A program made the translations under genes and the position numbers. A DNA stretch of 64,000 bases from LSCE01 sp050485425 (GTDB taxonomy: Bacteria > Pseudomonadota > Gammaproteobacteria > Nitrococcales > Aquisalimonadaceae). The stretch is taken from NCBI GenBank assembly GCA_050485425.1, contig JBJHBJ010000007.1:1-64000 (forward strand), written 5' to 3'. The notes beneath the pieces are model-generated. The model worked only from the letters and a program-made list of their open reading frames with translations, was not told where the DNA came from and made no database searches. Shown here in pieces: positions 1 through 6,910 of the stretch (position 1 is the first letter of the stretch; the number at the start of each line of letters is the position of its first letter).

Positions 1-222
1 GATCAGAGCCGTCTGATCGCCGCGACCGTTGGTCACGTGGACATCCAGGGCCAGGTGGGAGAGGTTGATCCTGCCGCCGGCAAACCAGCGGTAGAGCCCC
101 CGGGCGTCCTGGGTGAGGATCTGCTGCGGTGCCCGGAACCAGTCCAGTTCCTCCGCCTGCGTGCGCCAGAACGCCTCCGGTTCGTTCAGGGAACGTTGGT
201 AGAGTTCCTTGTAGTTGCTCAT
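1..222 (-). CDS. prpE: Propionyl-/acetyl-CoA synthetase family protein, N-terminal fragment (runs off window)
   Basis: Only the first 74 codons are inside the window; the gene continues to the left. The N-terminus MSNYKELYQRSLNEPEAFW, followed by a WF...GGRINLSHLALDVHV stretch and NGRGDQTALI, matches the start of the acetyl-CoA/propionyl-CoA synthetase family. It resembles the PrpE branch most, where the same region reads roughly WF-x-GG-x-LN...DRHV. The enzyme would activate a short-chain acid with ATP and CoA in the cytoplasm. A strong GGAGGA ribosome-binding site lies just before the ATG. The acid specificity cannot be decided from this fragment. Confidence 0.75.
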   Translation of the reverse strand, partial: MSNYKELYQRSLNEPEAFWRTQAEELDWFRAPQQILTQDARGLYRWFAGGRINLSHLALDVHVTNGRGDQTALI

Positions 223-246
223 TGCTCCTCCGCGATCTTGTTCACT

Positions 247-302
247 AGCCTCTTCAGCAGCGTATTGCCACAGGAACATGGCAATACGCTGCTGAAGAGG
301 CT
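247..302. repeat. Perfect 24-bp-arm palindrome with 8-nt loop
   Basis: Arms at 247-270 and 279-302 are exact reverse complements over 24 nt, separated by an 8-nt loop (caggaaca). It sits between the divergent synthetase and SDR genes, so it is not at a transcript 3' end, and no T-run follows on either side. It could form a long RNA hairpin or a DNA cruciform. The arm sequence does not match the other palindromes in this window. Confidence 0.85.
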
Positions 303-376
303 GGTAACTGCCCGTCTGTGCGCAGGCGTTCTGCTATCCTACGATGCTCTGTGGGGTCTGTCAGTGTGTGCGTGTT

Positions 377-399
377 CCGGCGGGAATGTCTTCCGCCGG
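377..399. repeat. Short GC hairpin in SDR leader
   Basis: CCGGCGG (377-383) and CCGCCGG (393-399) form a 7-bp stem with a 9-nt loop in the leader region of the SDR gene. It lacks a U-tract, so it is not a convincing intrinsic terminator. The rest of 303-492 shows no other recognisable signal. Confidence 0.45.
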
Positions 400-492
400 C
401 AAGTGACCGCCCTGCGACAATCCAGTCCAAGAACACGCGGGGATGGGCGCAGGCCTCGGCCTGGCAGCCGATCCCGCAAAAAGGGGGGACCG

Positions 493-1242
493 ATGAGCGA
501 GCTTGCGGTAGTGACGGGCGGTGGCAGCGGGCTGGGCAGGGCCATAGCGCGCCGCTTGGCCGAACGCGACGTGGATGTGCTGGTATGCGGACGACGGGCG
601 TCCATCCTGCAGGAGACCTGCGAGGCGAACCCCGACCGGATCGAGGCCGTGGCTGCCGATGTTTCCAGCCGCCAGGGCTGGCAGGCCATCGTGGAGGCGG
701 TGGGGGATCGCCAGGTGCGCTACCTGGTCCACAATGCCGGGGTGCTCAATCCGATCGGCCCGCTGGCAAAGGTCCAGGAACAGGACTGGACGCAGAGCCT
801 GTCGGTCAACCTGACCGGCCCGCTGTTCCTGACCCAGTCCTTGCTGCCCAGGCTGCAGGGTGGGCGGGTTCTGCACATGTCCTCCGGGGCCGCCCACCAT
901 GGTTATCCCGGCTGGGGGGCCTATTGCGTGAGCAAGGCCGGGTTGCACATGCTCTACCAGGTGCTGCGGGAGGAGCTGAAAGCCCACGACATCGCCGTGG
1001 GCAGCCTGCGCCCCGGGGTGGTGGATACGCCGATGCAGGGCCTGATTCGGGAGCAGAGTGCCGAGCGTTTTCCGGGCGTCGGCCGCTTCGTCGAGCTCTA
1101 CCAGCAGGGCAAACTGGAAAAACCGGAGGAGGTGGCGGATTTCACCTGCTGGCTGCTGATGGATGTGCCGACCGCCGATTATGCCGCCCAGGAATGGTCG
1201 TTCACCGAGCAGGAGCATCGCGCCCGATGGAAGCAGAAGTAG
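493..1242 (+). CDS. Short-chain dehydrogenase/reductase (SDR) family protein
   Basis: A 249-residue classical SDR. The cofactor motif TGGGSGLG is at residues 8-15, the NAG motif at 81-83, serines of the catalytic region at 130-131, and the YxxxK pair at Tyr144/Lys148. These support a Rossmann-fold NAD(P)-dependent oxidoreductase; the substrate is unknown. The start ATG at 493 is preceded by AAGGGGGGACC and fits the family N-terminus (SELAVVTGGG); the frame stays open upstream, but that part has no SDR similarity. It overlaps the downstream alpha/beta hydrolase by 16 nt, so the two are probably co-translated. Confidence 0.85.
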   Translation: MSELAVVTGGGSGLGRAIARRLAERDVDVLVCGRRASILQETCEANPDRIEAVAADVSSRQGWQAIVEAVGDRQVRYLVHNAGVLNPIGPLAKVQEQDWTQSLSVNLTGPLFLTQSLLPRLQGGRVLHMSSGAAHHGYPGWGAYCVSKAGLHMLYQVLREELKAHDIAVGSLRPGVVDTPMQGLIREQSAERFPGVGRFVELYQQGKLEKPEEVADFTCWLLMDVPTADYAAQEWSFTEQEHRARWKQK

Positions 1243-2132
1243 AACTCCCTTGCTACCAGCCGGTTCGCCAGCCGTTGCGTCGCCGTCTGCCCCTGCGGGG
1301 CCTGGACTACCAGCTCACGGAATGGGGGGTGCCCACCGGGCGCCCCCTGGTTCTGCTGCACGGCTGGATGGACGTCGGTGCCAGTTGGCAGTTTCTGGTG
1401 GACGCGCTGGCCGGCGAGCGCTGGATCATCGCGCCTGACTGGCGGGGTTTCGGGGACAGCGCGTGGTGCGATGGCGGCTACTGGTTCCCGGATTACCTGG
1501 CTGATCTGGATGCGCTGCTGGATGTCCTGGCACCGGACCAGGCGGTGGATCTGGTGGGGCACAGCATGGGCGGCAACGTGGCCGGGCTGTACGCCGGCAT
1601 ACGGCCGGAGCGGATCCATCGCCTGGCGTTACTGGAGGGGTTCGGCATGCGGCCGCCCTCTCCGGACGAGGCGCCGGAGCGCTACCGGCAGTGGCTGGAT
1701 CAGCAGCAGGAGGAGCAGACGCTGCATACGCCGGCGTCGTACGACAGTCTGGCGCGGCGGTTCATGCAGCGCCACCCGCACCTGAGTGCGGAACGCGCCG
1801 CCTTCATCGCCCGCGTCTGGGCGCGCCGGCGGGATGACGGCACGCTGGAGCTGCGCGGCGATCCGCGTCACAAGCGCAAGAACCCGGTGCTCTACCGGCT
1901 GGAGGAGGCCATGGCCTGCTGGCGGTGTATCGAGGCGCCGACCCTCTGGGTCTGGGGCCTGGAGTCCACGATCGTCCAGATGTTCGAGAACCCGGCCGAG
2001 TGGGAGCGCCGCAAGGCCTGTTTCCGGGACTGGCAGGGTGTGCCCGTGGAGAACGCGGGGCATATGCTCCAGCACGATCAGCCGGAGGCGCTGGCAGCGG
2101 CGCTGAACGACTTTTTTCTGCTCTCGGAGTAG
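1227..2132 (+). CDS. Alpha/beta hydrolase
   Basis: A 301-residue alpha/beta-hydrolase-fold protein. The oxyanion-hole HG is at residues 45-46, the nucleophile elbow GHSMGG at 111-116 (Ser113), and a probable catalytic His near 279 in an NAGHMLQHDQPE context typical of the C-terminal His loop. The start ATG lies inside the SDR gene (16-nt overlap), suggesting translational coupling. The substrate cannot be named: esterases, epoxide hydrolases and C-C hydrolases share these motifs. Pairing with an SDR suggests processing of one small molecule, but that is inference. Confidence 0.85.
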   Translation: MEAEVELPCYQPVRQPLRRRLPLRGLDYQLTEWGVPTGRPLVLLHGWMDVGASWQFLVDALAGERWIIAPDWRGFGDSAWCDGGYWFPDYLADLDALLDVLAPDQAVDLVGHSMGGNVAGLYAGIRPERIHRLALLEGFGMRPPSPDEAPERYRQWLDQQQEEQTLHTPASYDSLARRFMQRHPHLSAERAAFIARVWARRRDDGTLELRGDPRHKRKNPVLYRLEEAMACWRCIEAPTLWVWGLESTIVQMFENPAEWERRKACFRDWQGVPVENAGHMLQHDQPEALAAALNDFFLLSE

Positions 2133-2150
2133 CCGTGTGCCGGTGTCGGC

Positions 2151-2318
2151 TCAATCCTTGCCGTAGCTGTTGTGCATCACTTCCATCCAGCGGCGATGCT
2201 TCTCGTGGGCCTCCTTCCTCCACTGCTCGACTTCCTCGCGGCTGTGCTCCTCGAGAACGCGCTTGTCGGTGAGCGAACGGGGGTCAACGCTGGTATCCTG
2301 TTTCTTGTCCTGGCTCAT
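2151..2318 (-). CDS. Small charged hypothetical protein (55 aa)
   Basis: A 55-codon frame on the minus strand starts with ATG after a GGAGA site 6-7 nt away. The product is soluble and very polar: it opens MSQDKKQDTSVDPRSLTDKR, continues with a Glu/Arg/His-rich, probably helical segment, and ends WMEVMHNSYGKD. It fills the gap between the hydrolase and the TusA-like gene. I do not recognise the family. The good ribosome-binding site, helix-like composition and fit into the gap argue for a real gene. No function can be assigned. Confidence 0.6.
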   Translation of the reverse strand: MSQDKKQDTSVDPRSLTDKRVLEEHSREEVEQWRKEAHEKHRRWMEVMHNSYGKD

Positions 2319-2416
2319 GCCGGGTCTCCGTCAAGGCTGTGATCTGGGCGAGCCTATTGTACTAACCTTCGAGAGGGCAAAGCCATGTCTCAGCACCCTC
2401 AATGCGTCTTTCAGCG

Positions 2417-2671
2417 ATGAGCAACGAACAAGCCGCCACCGAACATTACGACCACGAACTGGATGTGACCGGCCTGAACTGCCCGCTGCCGATCCTGCGG
2501 ACCAAGCGGGAGCTGATCCGACTGGAGGTGGGTGAGGTGCTGAAGGTGCAGGCGACGGACCCCCATGCGGTGGTGGATTTTCTCTCCTTCACCGAGAAAA
2601 CCGCCCACCGGATGGTTGCGCATTGGGATGCCGACGGCATCTATACTTTCCTGGTACAGAAAGGTCAGTGA
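2417..2671 (+). CDS. tusA: TusA-like sulfurtransferase
   Basis: An 84-residue TusA/YeeD/SirA-family protein. The signature CPLPILRTKREL places the sulfur-carrying Cys at residue 22, and the second half (VLKVQATDPHAVVDF...) follows the family pattern. TusA proteins accept persulfide sulfur from a cysteine desulfurase and pass it on for tRNA thiolation or sulfur oxidation in the cytoplasm. The ATG at 2417 (MSNEQ) was preferred on family length; an in-frame ATG at 2402 would add five residues, and neither has a strong Shine-Dalgarno. The end overlaps the convergent sohB end by 7 nt. Confidence 0.8.
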   Translation: MSNEQAATEHYDHELDVTGLNCPLPILRTKRELIRLEVGEVLKVQATDPHAVVDFLSFTEKTAHRMVAHWDADGIYTFLVQKGQ

Positions 2672-3666
2672 GGGCGGTGTTGCCAGCCTGCCATCAATCG
2701 TTCCAGCGTGTTCTCCACGGCCAGTGTGACGCGCCGGCTGATGGGTTGCTTGCGGCGGAACGTCACCTCGTAGAGTTCGTGGTTACGGGCCAGTTCCAGC
2801 AGTAGATCGTCGCTGGTGCGCAGGCTGTCCACCAGACCCAGATCCCGCGCCTGTTCGCCGAACCAGTGTTCCCCCGTGGCCACTTTTTCCAGGTCAAGCT
2901 GCGGCCGGTAGCGGGCGACGAAGGCCTTGAACAGGCCGTGGGTGGCCTCAAGGTCTTCCTGGAACTTTCTCCGGCCCTCGTCGGTGTTCTCGCCGAACAC
3001 CGTCAGCGTGCGTTTGTACTGTCCGGCGGTCAGCAGTTCGTAGTCCACATCGTGCTTCTTCAGCAGGCGATGGACGTTCGGGATCTGCGCAACCACGCCG
3101 ATGGAGCCGACCACCGCAAACGGAGCCGCCTGGATGTGCCGGGCCACGGCGGCCATCAGATAGCCGCCACTGGCGGCCACCTTGTCCACGGCCACCGTCA
3201 ACGGGATGTCGCGATCACGAATCCGGGCCAACTGGGACGCCGCCAGACCGTAGCTGTGGACCAGTCCGCCGGCGCTCTCCACGCGGGCCACCACCTGGTC
3301 ACGTTTCGGGTCGGCCAGCATGAGGACGGCCGAGACTTCCTCGCGCAGATTGTCCACCGCGCTGGCGCGCAGGTCACCGTGAAAATTGACCACGAAGACC
3401 CGGCTGCCATCCGGTGACTGCTGTTTGTCGGCCTTCTTGCGTTGCTTGACCAGCGCCCGGAACTGCTTGCGGCTCATCAGCGCCTGGCGCAGTGTCTGTT
3501 CCATGTCGCGGAAGCGGTCGTTGAGCTTGCGGACCTTCAGTTGCTCCCGCGGCCTGTCGCGGCCGCGGCTGGCCAGGCCGAACAGCACGCCGGCCACGAT
3601 CAGCACGGCCGCCACCAGCGTGACCGTCTTGGCGAGAAACAAGCCATAGTCCAACATCAACTCCAT
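2665..3666 (-). CDS. sohB: SohB-type membrane-anchored serine protease (S49 family)
   Basis: A 333-residue S49-family (SppA/SohB) peptidase. One transmembrane helix (about residues 10-32) is followed by a basic linker, the protease core with candidate nucleophile Ser166 in AASGGY, and the general-base Lys218 in GQYKRT. SohB is an inner-membrane protease with its catalytic domain outside the cytoplasm; its substrates are poorly known. Length and motif order match E. coli SohB. The gene stands alone on the minus strand, convergent with tusA. Confidence 0.9.
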   Translation of the reverse strand: MELMLDYGLFLAKTVTLVAAVLIVAGVLFGLASRGRDRPREQLKVRKLNDRFRDMEQTLRQALMSRKQFRALVKQRKKADKQQSPDGSRVFVVNFHGDLRASAVDNLREEVSAVLMLADPKRDQVVARVESAGGLVHSYGLAASQLARIRDRDIPLTVAVDKVAASGGYLMAAVARHIQAAPFAVVGSIGVVAQIPNVHRLLKKHDVDYELLTAGQYKRTLTVFGENTDEGRRKFQEDLEATHGLFKAFVARYRPQLDLEKVATGEHWFGEQARDLGLVDSLRTSDDLLLELARNHELYEVTFRRKQPISRRVTLAVENTLERLMAGWQHRPH

Positions 3667-3697
3667 GTATCACTCACCTTGTCAGCAGGAAGAACGG

Positions 3698-3964
3698 ATG
3701 CCTGTGGAGTTTATCCAGTTTCGCGGCCTGAACACACTCAGCCTGAAGCAGCTCGACCAGATGAACGGCGTACCCAAGGGAACCACATTTCGCCGATTCA
3801 AGCGACGGGAGGCTTCACTGGACGAGGGCCGCGACTACTTTCTGCTCCGGCCCGGGGACGCCCCCGAACTGCTTGCCCGGCTGCGTGACAGCGGGATGAT
3901 CTACCCGTCCACCGTCAACTGTCTGCTGCTGACGGAATCCGGCTACCGCAAGCTCATGGCCTGA
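3698..3964 (+). CDS. Conserved hypothetical protein, possible small DNA-binding protein
   Basis: An 88-residue protein starting MPVEFIQFRGLNTLSLKQLD after an AGGA-containing ribosome-binding site. The pattern LNTLSLKQLDQMN..PKGTTFRRFKR...EGRDYFLL...IYPSTVNCLLLTESGYRKLM belongs to a type of small bacterial protein I have seen annotated only as hypothetical, and it is reminiscent of ORF6N/anti-repressor-like domains (LxEGxDYxxL...LLTESGYxxL). DNA binding is therefore a guess. It is transcribed divergently from sohB. Confidence 0.65.
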   Translation: MPVEFIQFRGLNTLSLKQLDQMNGVPKGTTFRRFKRREASLDEGRDYFLLRPGDAPELLARLRDSGMIYPSTVNCLLLTESGYRKLMA

Positions 3965-4061
3965 GCGCGGATTGTGCCGGAACCCGATATCGCCGGGCGG
4001 CTTTTCCTGACGTACACTTGATACTGATTTTCCGAACGCACTTCTTTCGCGAGAGCTCTCC

Positions 4062-4376
4062 GTGGAAATCAGTCGTGGTTCCGGATTCCTTCCCGTGCCT
4101 TACCGAAGCCGCGGTACTGCGGCAGCGGCTTCGACCGGCGGCGCCCCGGAGAACGGCCGGCGGCCAGCACCGGTGGATCCGGTCATGCCCGAACGACAAC
4201 CCCTCCGGGAAGCCTCCGGCCAGGGCGGCGGGCGCTTCGAGCTGCAGCGTGCAGGCGAGAGTGAACGCCGGCAGCAAGGATCCGTTCCGACGGGTATCCG
4301 GCAACTGGAGCTGGTGCAATCGATGACCGGTCAGGAATTCCTGCGTCGGGGCGGACGTCTCGACCTGTATGCCTGA
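4062..4376 (+). CDS. Hypothetical low-complexity protein (GTG start)
   Basis: A 104-codon frame starting with GTG (MEISRGSGFLPVPYRSRG...) and ending RRGGRLDLYA. The composition is Gly/Arg/Ala/Pro-rich and looks disordered, without recognisable domain motifs. The only ribosome-binding signal is a weak GAGAG. Some gammaproteobacteria carry short proteins with a similar N-terminal xIxRxxxFLPPVPYR and C-terminal GxxLDxYA pattern, but I cannot name a family. A palindromic element starts 3 nt after its stop. Confidence 0.4.
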   Translation: MEISRGSGFLPVPYRSRGTAAAASTGGAPENGRRPAPVDPVMPERQPLREASGQGGGRFELQRAGESERRQQGSVPTGIRQLELVQSMTGQEFLRRGGRLDLYA

Positions 4377-4378
4377 GC

Positions 4379-4424
4379 AAGCACTGATCTATTCTCTGGG
4401 TCCCATGGGAATAGATCAGTGCTT
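4379..4424. repeat. 16-bp-arm palindrome, terminal-repeat-like element
   Basis: AAGCACTGATCTATTC at 4379-4394 and its exact reverse complement at 4409-4424 flank a 14-nt loop. Read inward from the right, the end begins GGAAGCACTGATCTATTCCC (minus strand from 4426). This resembles the sequence immediately after the zapE stop (from 5628) and both ends of the element at 15405-15526. It may be a minimal MITE-like element or a terminator hairpin; no T-run follows. Confidence 0.7.
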
Positions 4425-4514
4425 CCTGAATCGCGCCGGCCTGCCGCCGCCGGGTGTCGTCGCCGGGCAGCGCTCCTGTCATAATGTCGGCCTTTCCACG
4501 ACAGACTGGTGCCG

Positions 4515-5627
4515 ATGACTCCCTGGGATCGCTATCAAGCCGATCTGGCGAAACCGAATTTCTCACACGACCCGGCGCAAGAGGCCGCCGTCCGCGCACT
4601 GCAGGATCTCTACCTGCGGCTGGAGGACGCCTCGGCCAGCTCGCAGACCGCCGCCCAGCGCGGTCTGGGTCGCCTGCTCCAGAGACTGAAACCGGTGGAG
4701 CCCCCGCCACCCGTCAGGGGGCTGTACCTCTGGGGCGGTGTGGGCCGGGGCAAGACCTACCTGATGGACACCTTCTACGATTGTCTGCCGTTCGCCGACA
4801 AGCAGCGTATGCACTTCCACCGCTTCATGCACATGGTGCATGGGCGGCTGAAGGAGATTCGTGACCAGCAGGACCCGCTGCGGCTGGTGGCCAGGGAGTT
4901 CGCCGGCAGCACCCGCGTGCTCTGCTTCGACGAGTTCTTCGTTTCCGACATCACCGATGCCATGTTGCTGGGCGGGCTGCTGGACGAACTGTTCCGCCGC
5001 GGACTGACGCTGGTGGCGACGTCGAATATCCCGCCGAAGGATCTCTACCGCAACGGTCTGCAGCGCGAGCGATTCCTGCCGGCCATCCGGTTGCTGGAAC
5101 AGCACACCGAGGTGATGAACGTGGACGGCGGCACCGATTACCGGCTGCGCTACCTGGAACAGGCGGAGATCTTCCACGCGCCCCTGGATGAGGCAGCCGA
5201 AGAGATGCTGGAGGAGGAATTCGAGCAACTCTCTCCCGAGCAGGGGAAGCGCGACACCACCATTGCCATCGAAGGCCGCCGCATCCCGGTGCGGGCCCTC
5301 GCCGATGACGTCGTCTGGTTCGACTTTGCCGCCCTGTGCGACGGTCCCCGCAGCCAGACCGATTACATGGAGGTGGCACGGGAATTCCACACCGTGCTGC
5401 TATCCGGCGTCCCGGTGCTGGACGTGACCATGGAAAACCAGGCGCGTCGTTTCATCAGCCTGGTGGATGAGTTCTACGACCGCAACGTCAAGCTGATCAT
5501 TACCGCTGCTGCCGAACCGGAAAACCTCTATCGGGGGCAGCGCCTGCGCTTCGAATTCGAGCGCACCGTGAGCCGTCTGCTGGAAATGCAGTCGCGGGAG
5601 TACCTGGGGCGGGCGCATAAGCCGTAG
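4515..5627 (+). CDS. zapE: Cell division protein ZapE (AFG1-like ATPase)
   Basis: A 370-residue AFG1/LACE1-family ATPase. The Walker A motif GGVGRGKT is at residues 74-81 and the Walker B sequence RVLCFDEFFVSD near 138. The family hallmark MHFHRFM follows the P-loop, and the length fits bacterial ZapE. In E. coli ZapE associates with the Z-ring late in division and is needed under low oxygen or heat. The start ATG at 4515 (MTPWDRYQADLAKP) fits the family N-terminus; an in-frame GTG two codons upstream is an alternative. Confidence 0.92.
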   Translation: MTPWDRYQADLAKPNFSHDPAQEAAVRALQDLYLRLEDASASSQTAAQRGLGRLLQRLKPVEPPPPVRGLYLWGGVGRGKTYLMDTFYDCLPFADKQRMHFHRFMHMVHGRLKEIRDQQDPLRLVAREFAGSTRVLCFDEFFVSDITDAMLLGGLLDELFRRGLTLVATSNIPPKDLYRNGLQRERFLPAIRLLEQHTEVMNVDGGTDYRLRYLEQAEIFHAPLDEAAEEMLEEEFEQLSPEQGKRDTTIAIEGRRIPVRALADDVVWFDFAALCDGPRSQTDYMEVAREFHTVLLSGVPVLDVTMENQARRFISLVDEFYDRNVKLIITAAAEPENLYRGQRLRFEFERTVSRLLEMQSREYLGRAHKP

Positions 5628-5660
5628 GGAAGCGCTGATTAATTCCCGCGTTCGCGTCCC
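5628..5660 (+). repeat. Solo terminal-repeat-like end after zapE
   Basis: Directly after the zapE stop codon comes GGAAGCGCTGATTAATTCCC followed by GCGTTCGCGTC. The same pattern, with substitutions, occurs at both ends of the 15405-15526 element and in the palindrome at 4379-4424. No matching inverted partner was found before the next gene at 5744, so this looks like a solo or decayed end. Confidence 0.5.
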
Positions 5661-5743
5661 GGTCGCGGTCCAGCCGGGGAAATTGCTCGCGTGTTCGAGG
5701 ATGCTACAGTCAGAGCCATGGTGACCCGGGAGATGAAGGCGTC

Positions 5744-6481
5744 ATGACCGAACTGCGTGATCGCATTATCGAGGCCCACGGCGGCGAGGCCGGCTGGGCA
5801 CGCGTCCAGCAGGTCATGGCGCGGGTTTCCATGGGCGGCGTGGAGTTCACCTCCCGTTTCCACCCGACGCCGTTGCGGGACGTGGAGGTCACGGCGAGTA
5901 CGGCCGCCCCGATAGTCAGCTTCGCGCCCTTTCCCATGGAGGGCCACACCGGCCATTTCCAGCCCAGCCGGGTCTGGGTGGAGGATGCCGGAGGCGCGGT
6001 GCAGGCGGAGCGGGCCGCCCCCGGCGCTACTTTTCGCACGCTGAAGCACTGGTTCTGGTGGGATCACCTGGATCTGCTCTACTACTGCGGGCTGACACTC
6101 TGGCAGGCCATGGTATTGCCGTTCACGCTACTGCGCTCGGGGTGCGACCTGGAGGAACTGTCTCCCGTGGAGTCGCCTGAAGGCCGCTTGTACCGCTTGC
6201 GTGTGGCTCTTCCGGCCGACGTGCCGGGGTTTGCGTCCGAGCAGATCTTTCATGCCGACGCCAGCGGTCTGGTTCGGCGCGTGGAATACGCACCGCAACT
6301 CTACGGCGCCTGGATGCGGGTCGTGCAGATGCTGGATGGCTACGAACCCTGTGACGGTCTCATGTGCGCAACCCGGCGGCGCATTCATCCGCTGCTCGCC
6401 GGCGGCAGCGTCATGGAGGCCCTGTCGCTCGGCTGGCTGCACCTTGACGACGTCAGCCTGACCCGCAACGGCGCCGGATAG
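5744..6481 (+). CDS. Conserved hypothetical protein (245 aa)
   Basis: A 245-residue protein with a GGGAGATGAAGG ribosome-binding region before ATG. It begins MTELRDRIIEAHGGEAGWARVQQVMARVSMGG, a pattern seen in uncharacterised bacterial proteins whose body resembles lipoprotein-carrier-like beta sheets (alternating VEVTASTAAPIVSFAPFP, SRVWVEDAGG). No signal peptide is visible. There are many aromatics (HWFWWDHLDLLYYCG), so an amphipathic or lipid-facing role is possible but not demonstrable. It stands as a single gene between two repeat-bearing gaps. Confidence 0.75.
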   Translation: MTELRDRIIEAHGGEAGWARVQQVMARVSMGGVEFTSRFHPTPLRDVEVTASTAAPIVSFAPFPMEGHTGHFQPSRVWVEDAGGAVQAERAAPGATFRTLKHWFWWDHLDLLYYCGLTLWQAMVLPFTLLRSGCDLEELSPVESPEGRLYRLRVALPADVPGFASEQIFHADASGLVRRVEYAPQLYGAWMRVVQMLDGYEPCDGLMCATRRRIHPLLAGGSVMEALSLGWLHLDDVSLTRNGAG

Positions 6482-6490
6482 CCTGTCGTT

Positions 6491-6537
6491 GCCTCCCGGT
6501 GGGTGTGAATGCCGCCGTGCTCTCACCCGGGGGAGGC
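6491..6537. terminator. Two-step hairpin after the 245-aa gene
   Basis: GCCTCCC (6491-6497) pairs with GGGAGGC (6531-6537), and an inner GGGTGTGA (6501-6508) pairs with TCTCACCC (6521-6528) with one mismatch. It lies 10 nt after the stop codon at 6481. There is no U-tract, so it is a candidate transcript-end structure only. Confidence 0.5.
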
Positions 6538-6618
6538 GGGCAATGGCTGCGGGCAATAGTTAAAGCGGTTTCTTAACTATCTGCCGCTAAATGGCTGCCC
6601 TTGTTCCGGAACCGGCCG

Positions 6619-6653
6619 TTTTCCACAGAACCTGTGGATAACGTTGTGGATGA
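6619..6653. promoter_or_regulatory. Cluster of three DnaA-box-like sites
   Basis: TTTTCCACA at 6619-6627 has one mismatch to the DnaA box TTATCCACA. TGTGGATAA at 6633-6641 is a perfect box on the minus strand, and TGTGGATGA at 6645-6653 has one mismatch on the minus strand. The AT-rich stretch 6703-6760 follows. This could titrate DnaA or mark an initiation-related site; the surrounding genes are not the usual oriC neighbours. Confidence 0.5.
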
Positions 6654-6910
6654 CTGGTAGAAACCGCTGCCTAAACCCCGTCGCCACGGCATTCCTGTTA
6701 CAACGTTTATTTTTTCATCAATCTGTAAAATTTCTTTTAAAACAGATTGTTATGACTTGTTTTGTGCGAGGTGCCATGCTGCGTCGCAGCGCGTCATCCT
6801 CGTCCCAGTCGAGTGTGCATAACTCGTGCCCCGGAACCGGTTCCGGGGATAATGTCAAGCCTTATTCGGGGGAAATCCGGACTGCGGTGTCCGTCGACGG
6901 TGCCGTCGGG
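6654..6910. other. AT-rich gap with palindromes; no gene seen
   Basis: This non-coding stretch contains an unusually AT-rich tract (about 6703-6760) in an otherwise GC-rich region. Within it AATCTGT (6720-6726) and ACAGATT (6742-6748) are inverted. A perfect 20-nt palindrome, CCCCGGAACCGGTTCCGGGG, lies at 6829-6848. No convincing open frame or RNA gene was found. It may hold regulatory or replication-related sites, or a small RNA. Confidence 0.5.

Noticed and set aside
318..1226. Long open frame running into the alpha/beta hydrolase
   Set aside because: It is the hydrolase frame read upstream through the SDR gene; it has low-complexity shadow sequence and no domain until residue about 304.
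6600..6780. Chromosomal oriC
   Set aside because: DnaA boxes and AT-rich DNA are there, but none of the usual oriC neighbours is; kept only as a candidate for testing.
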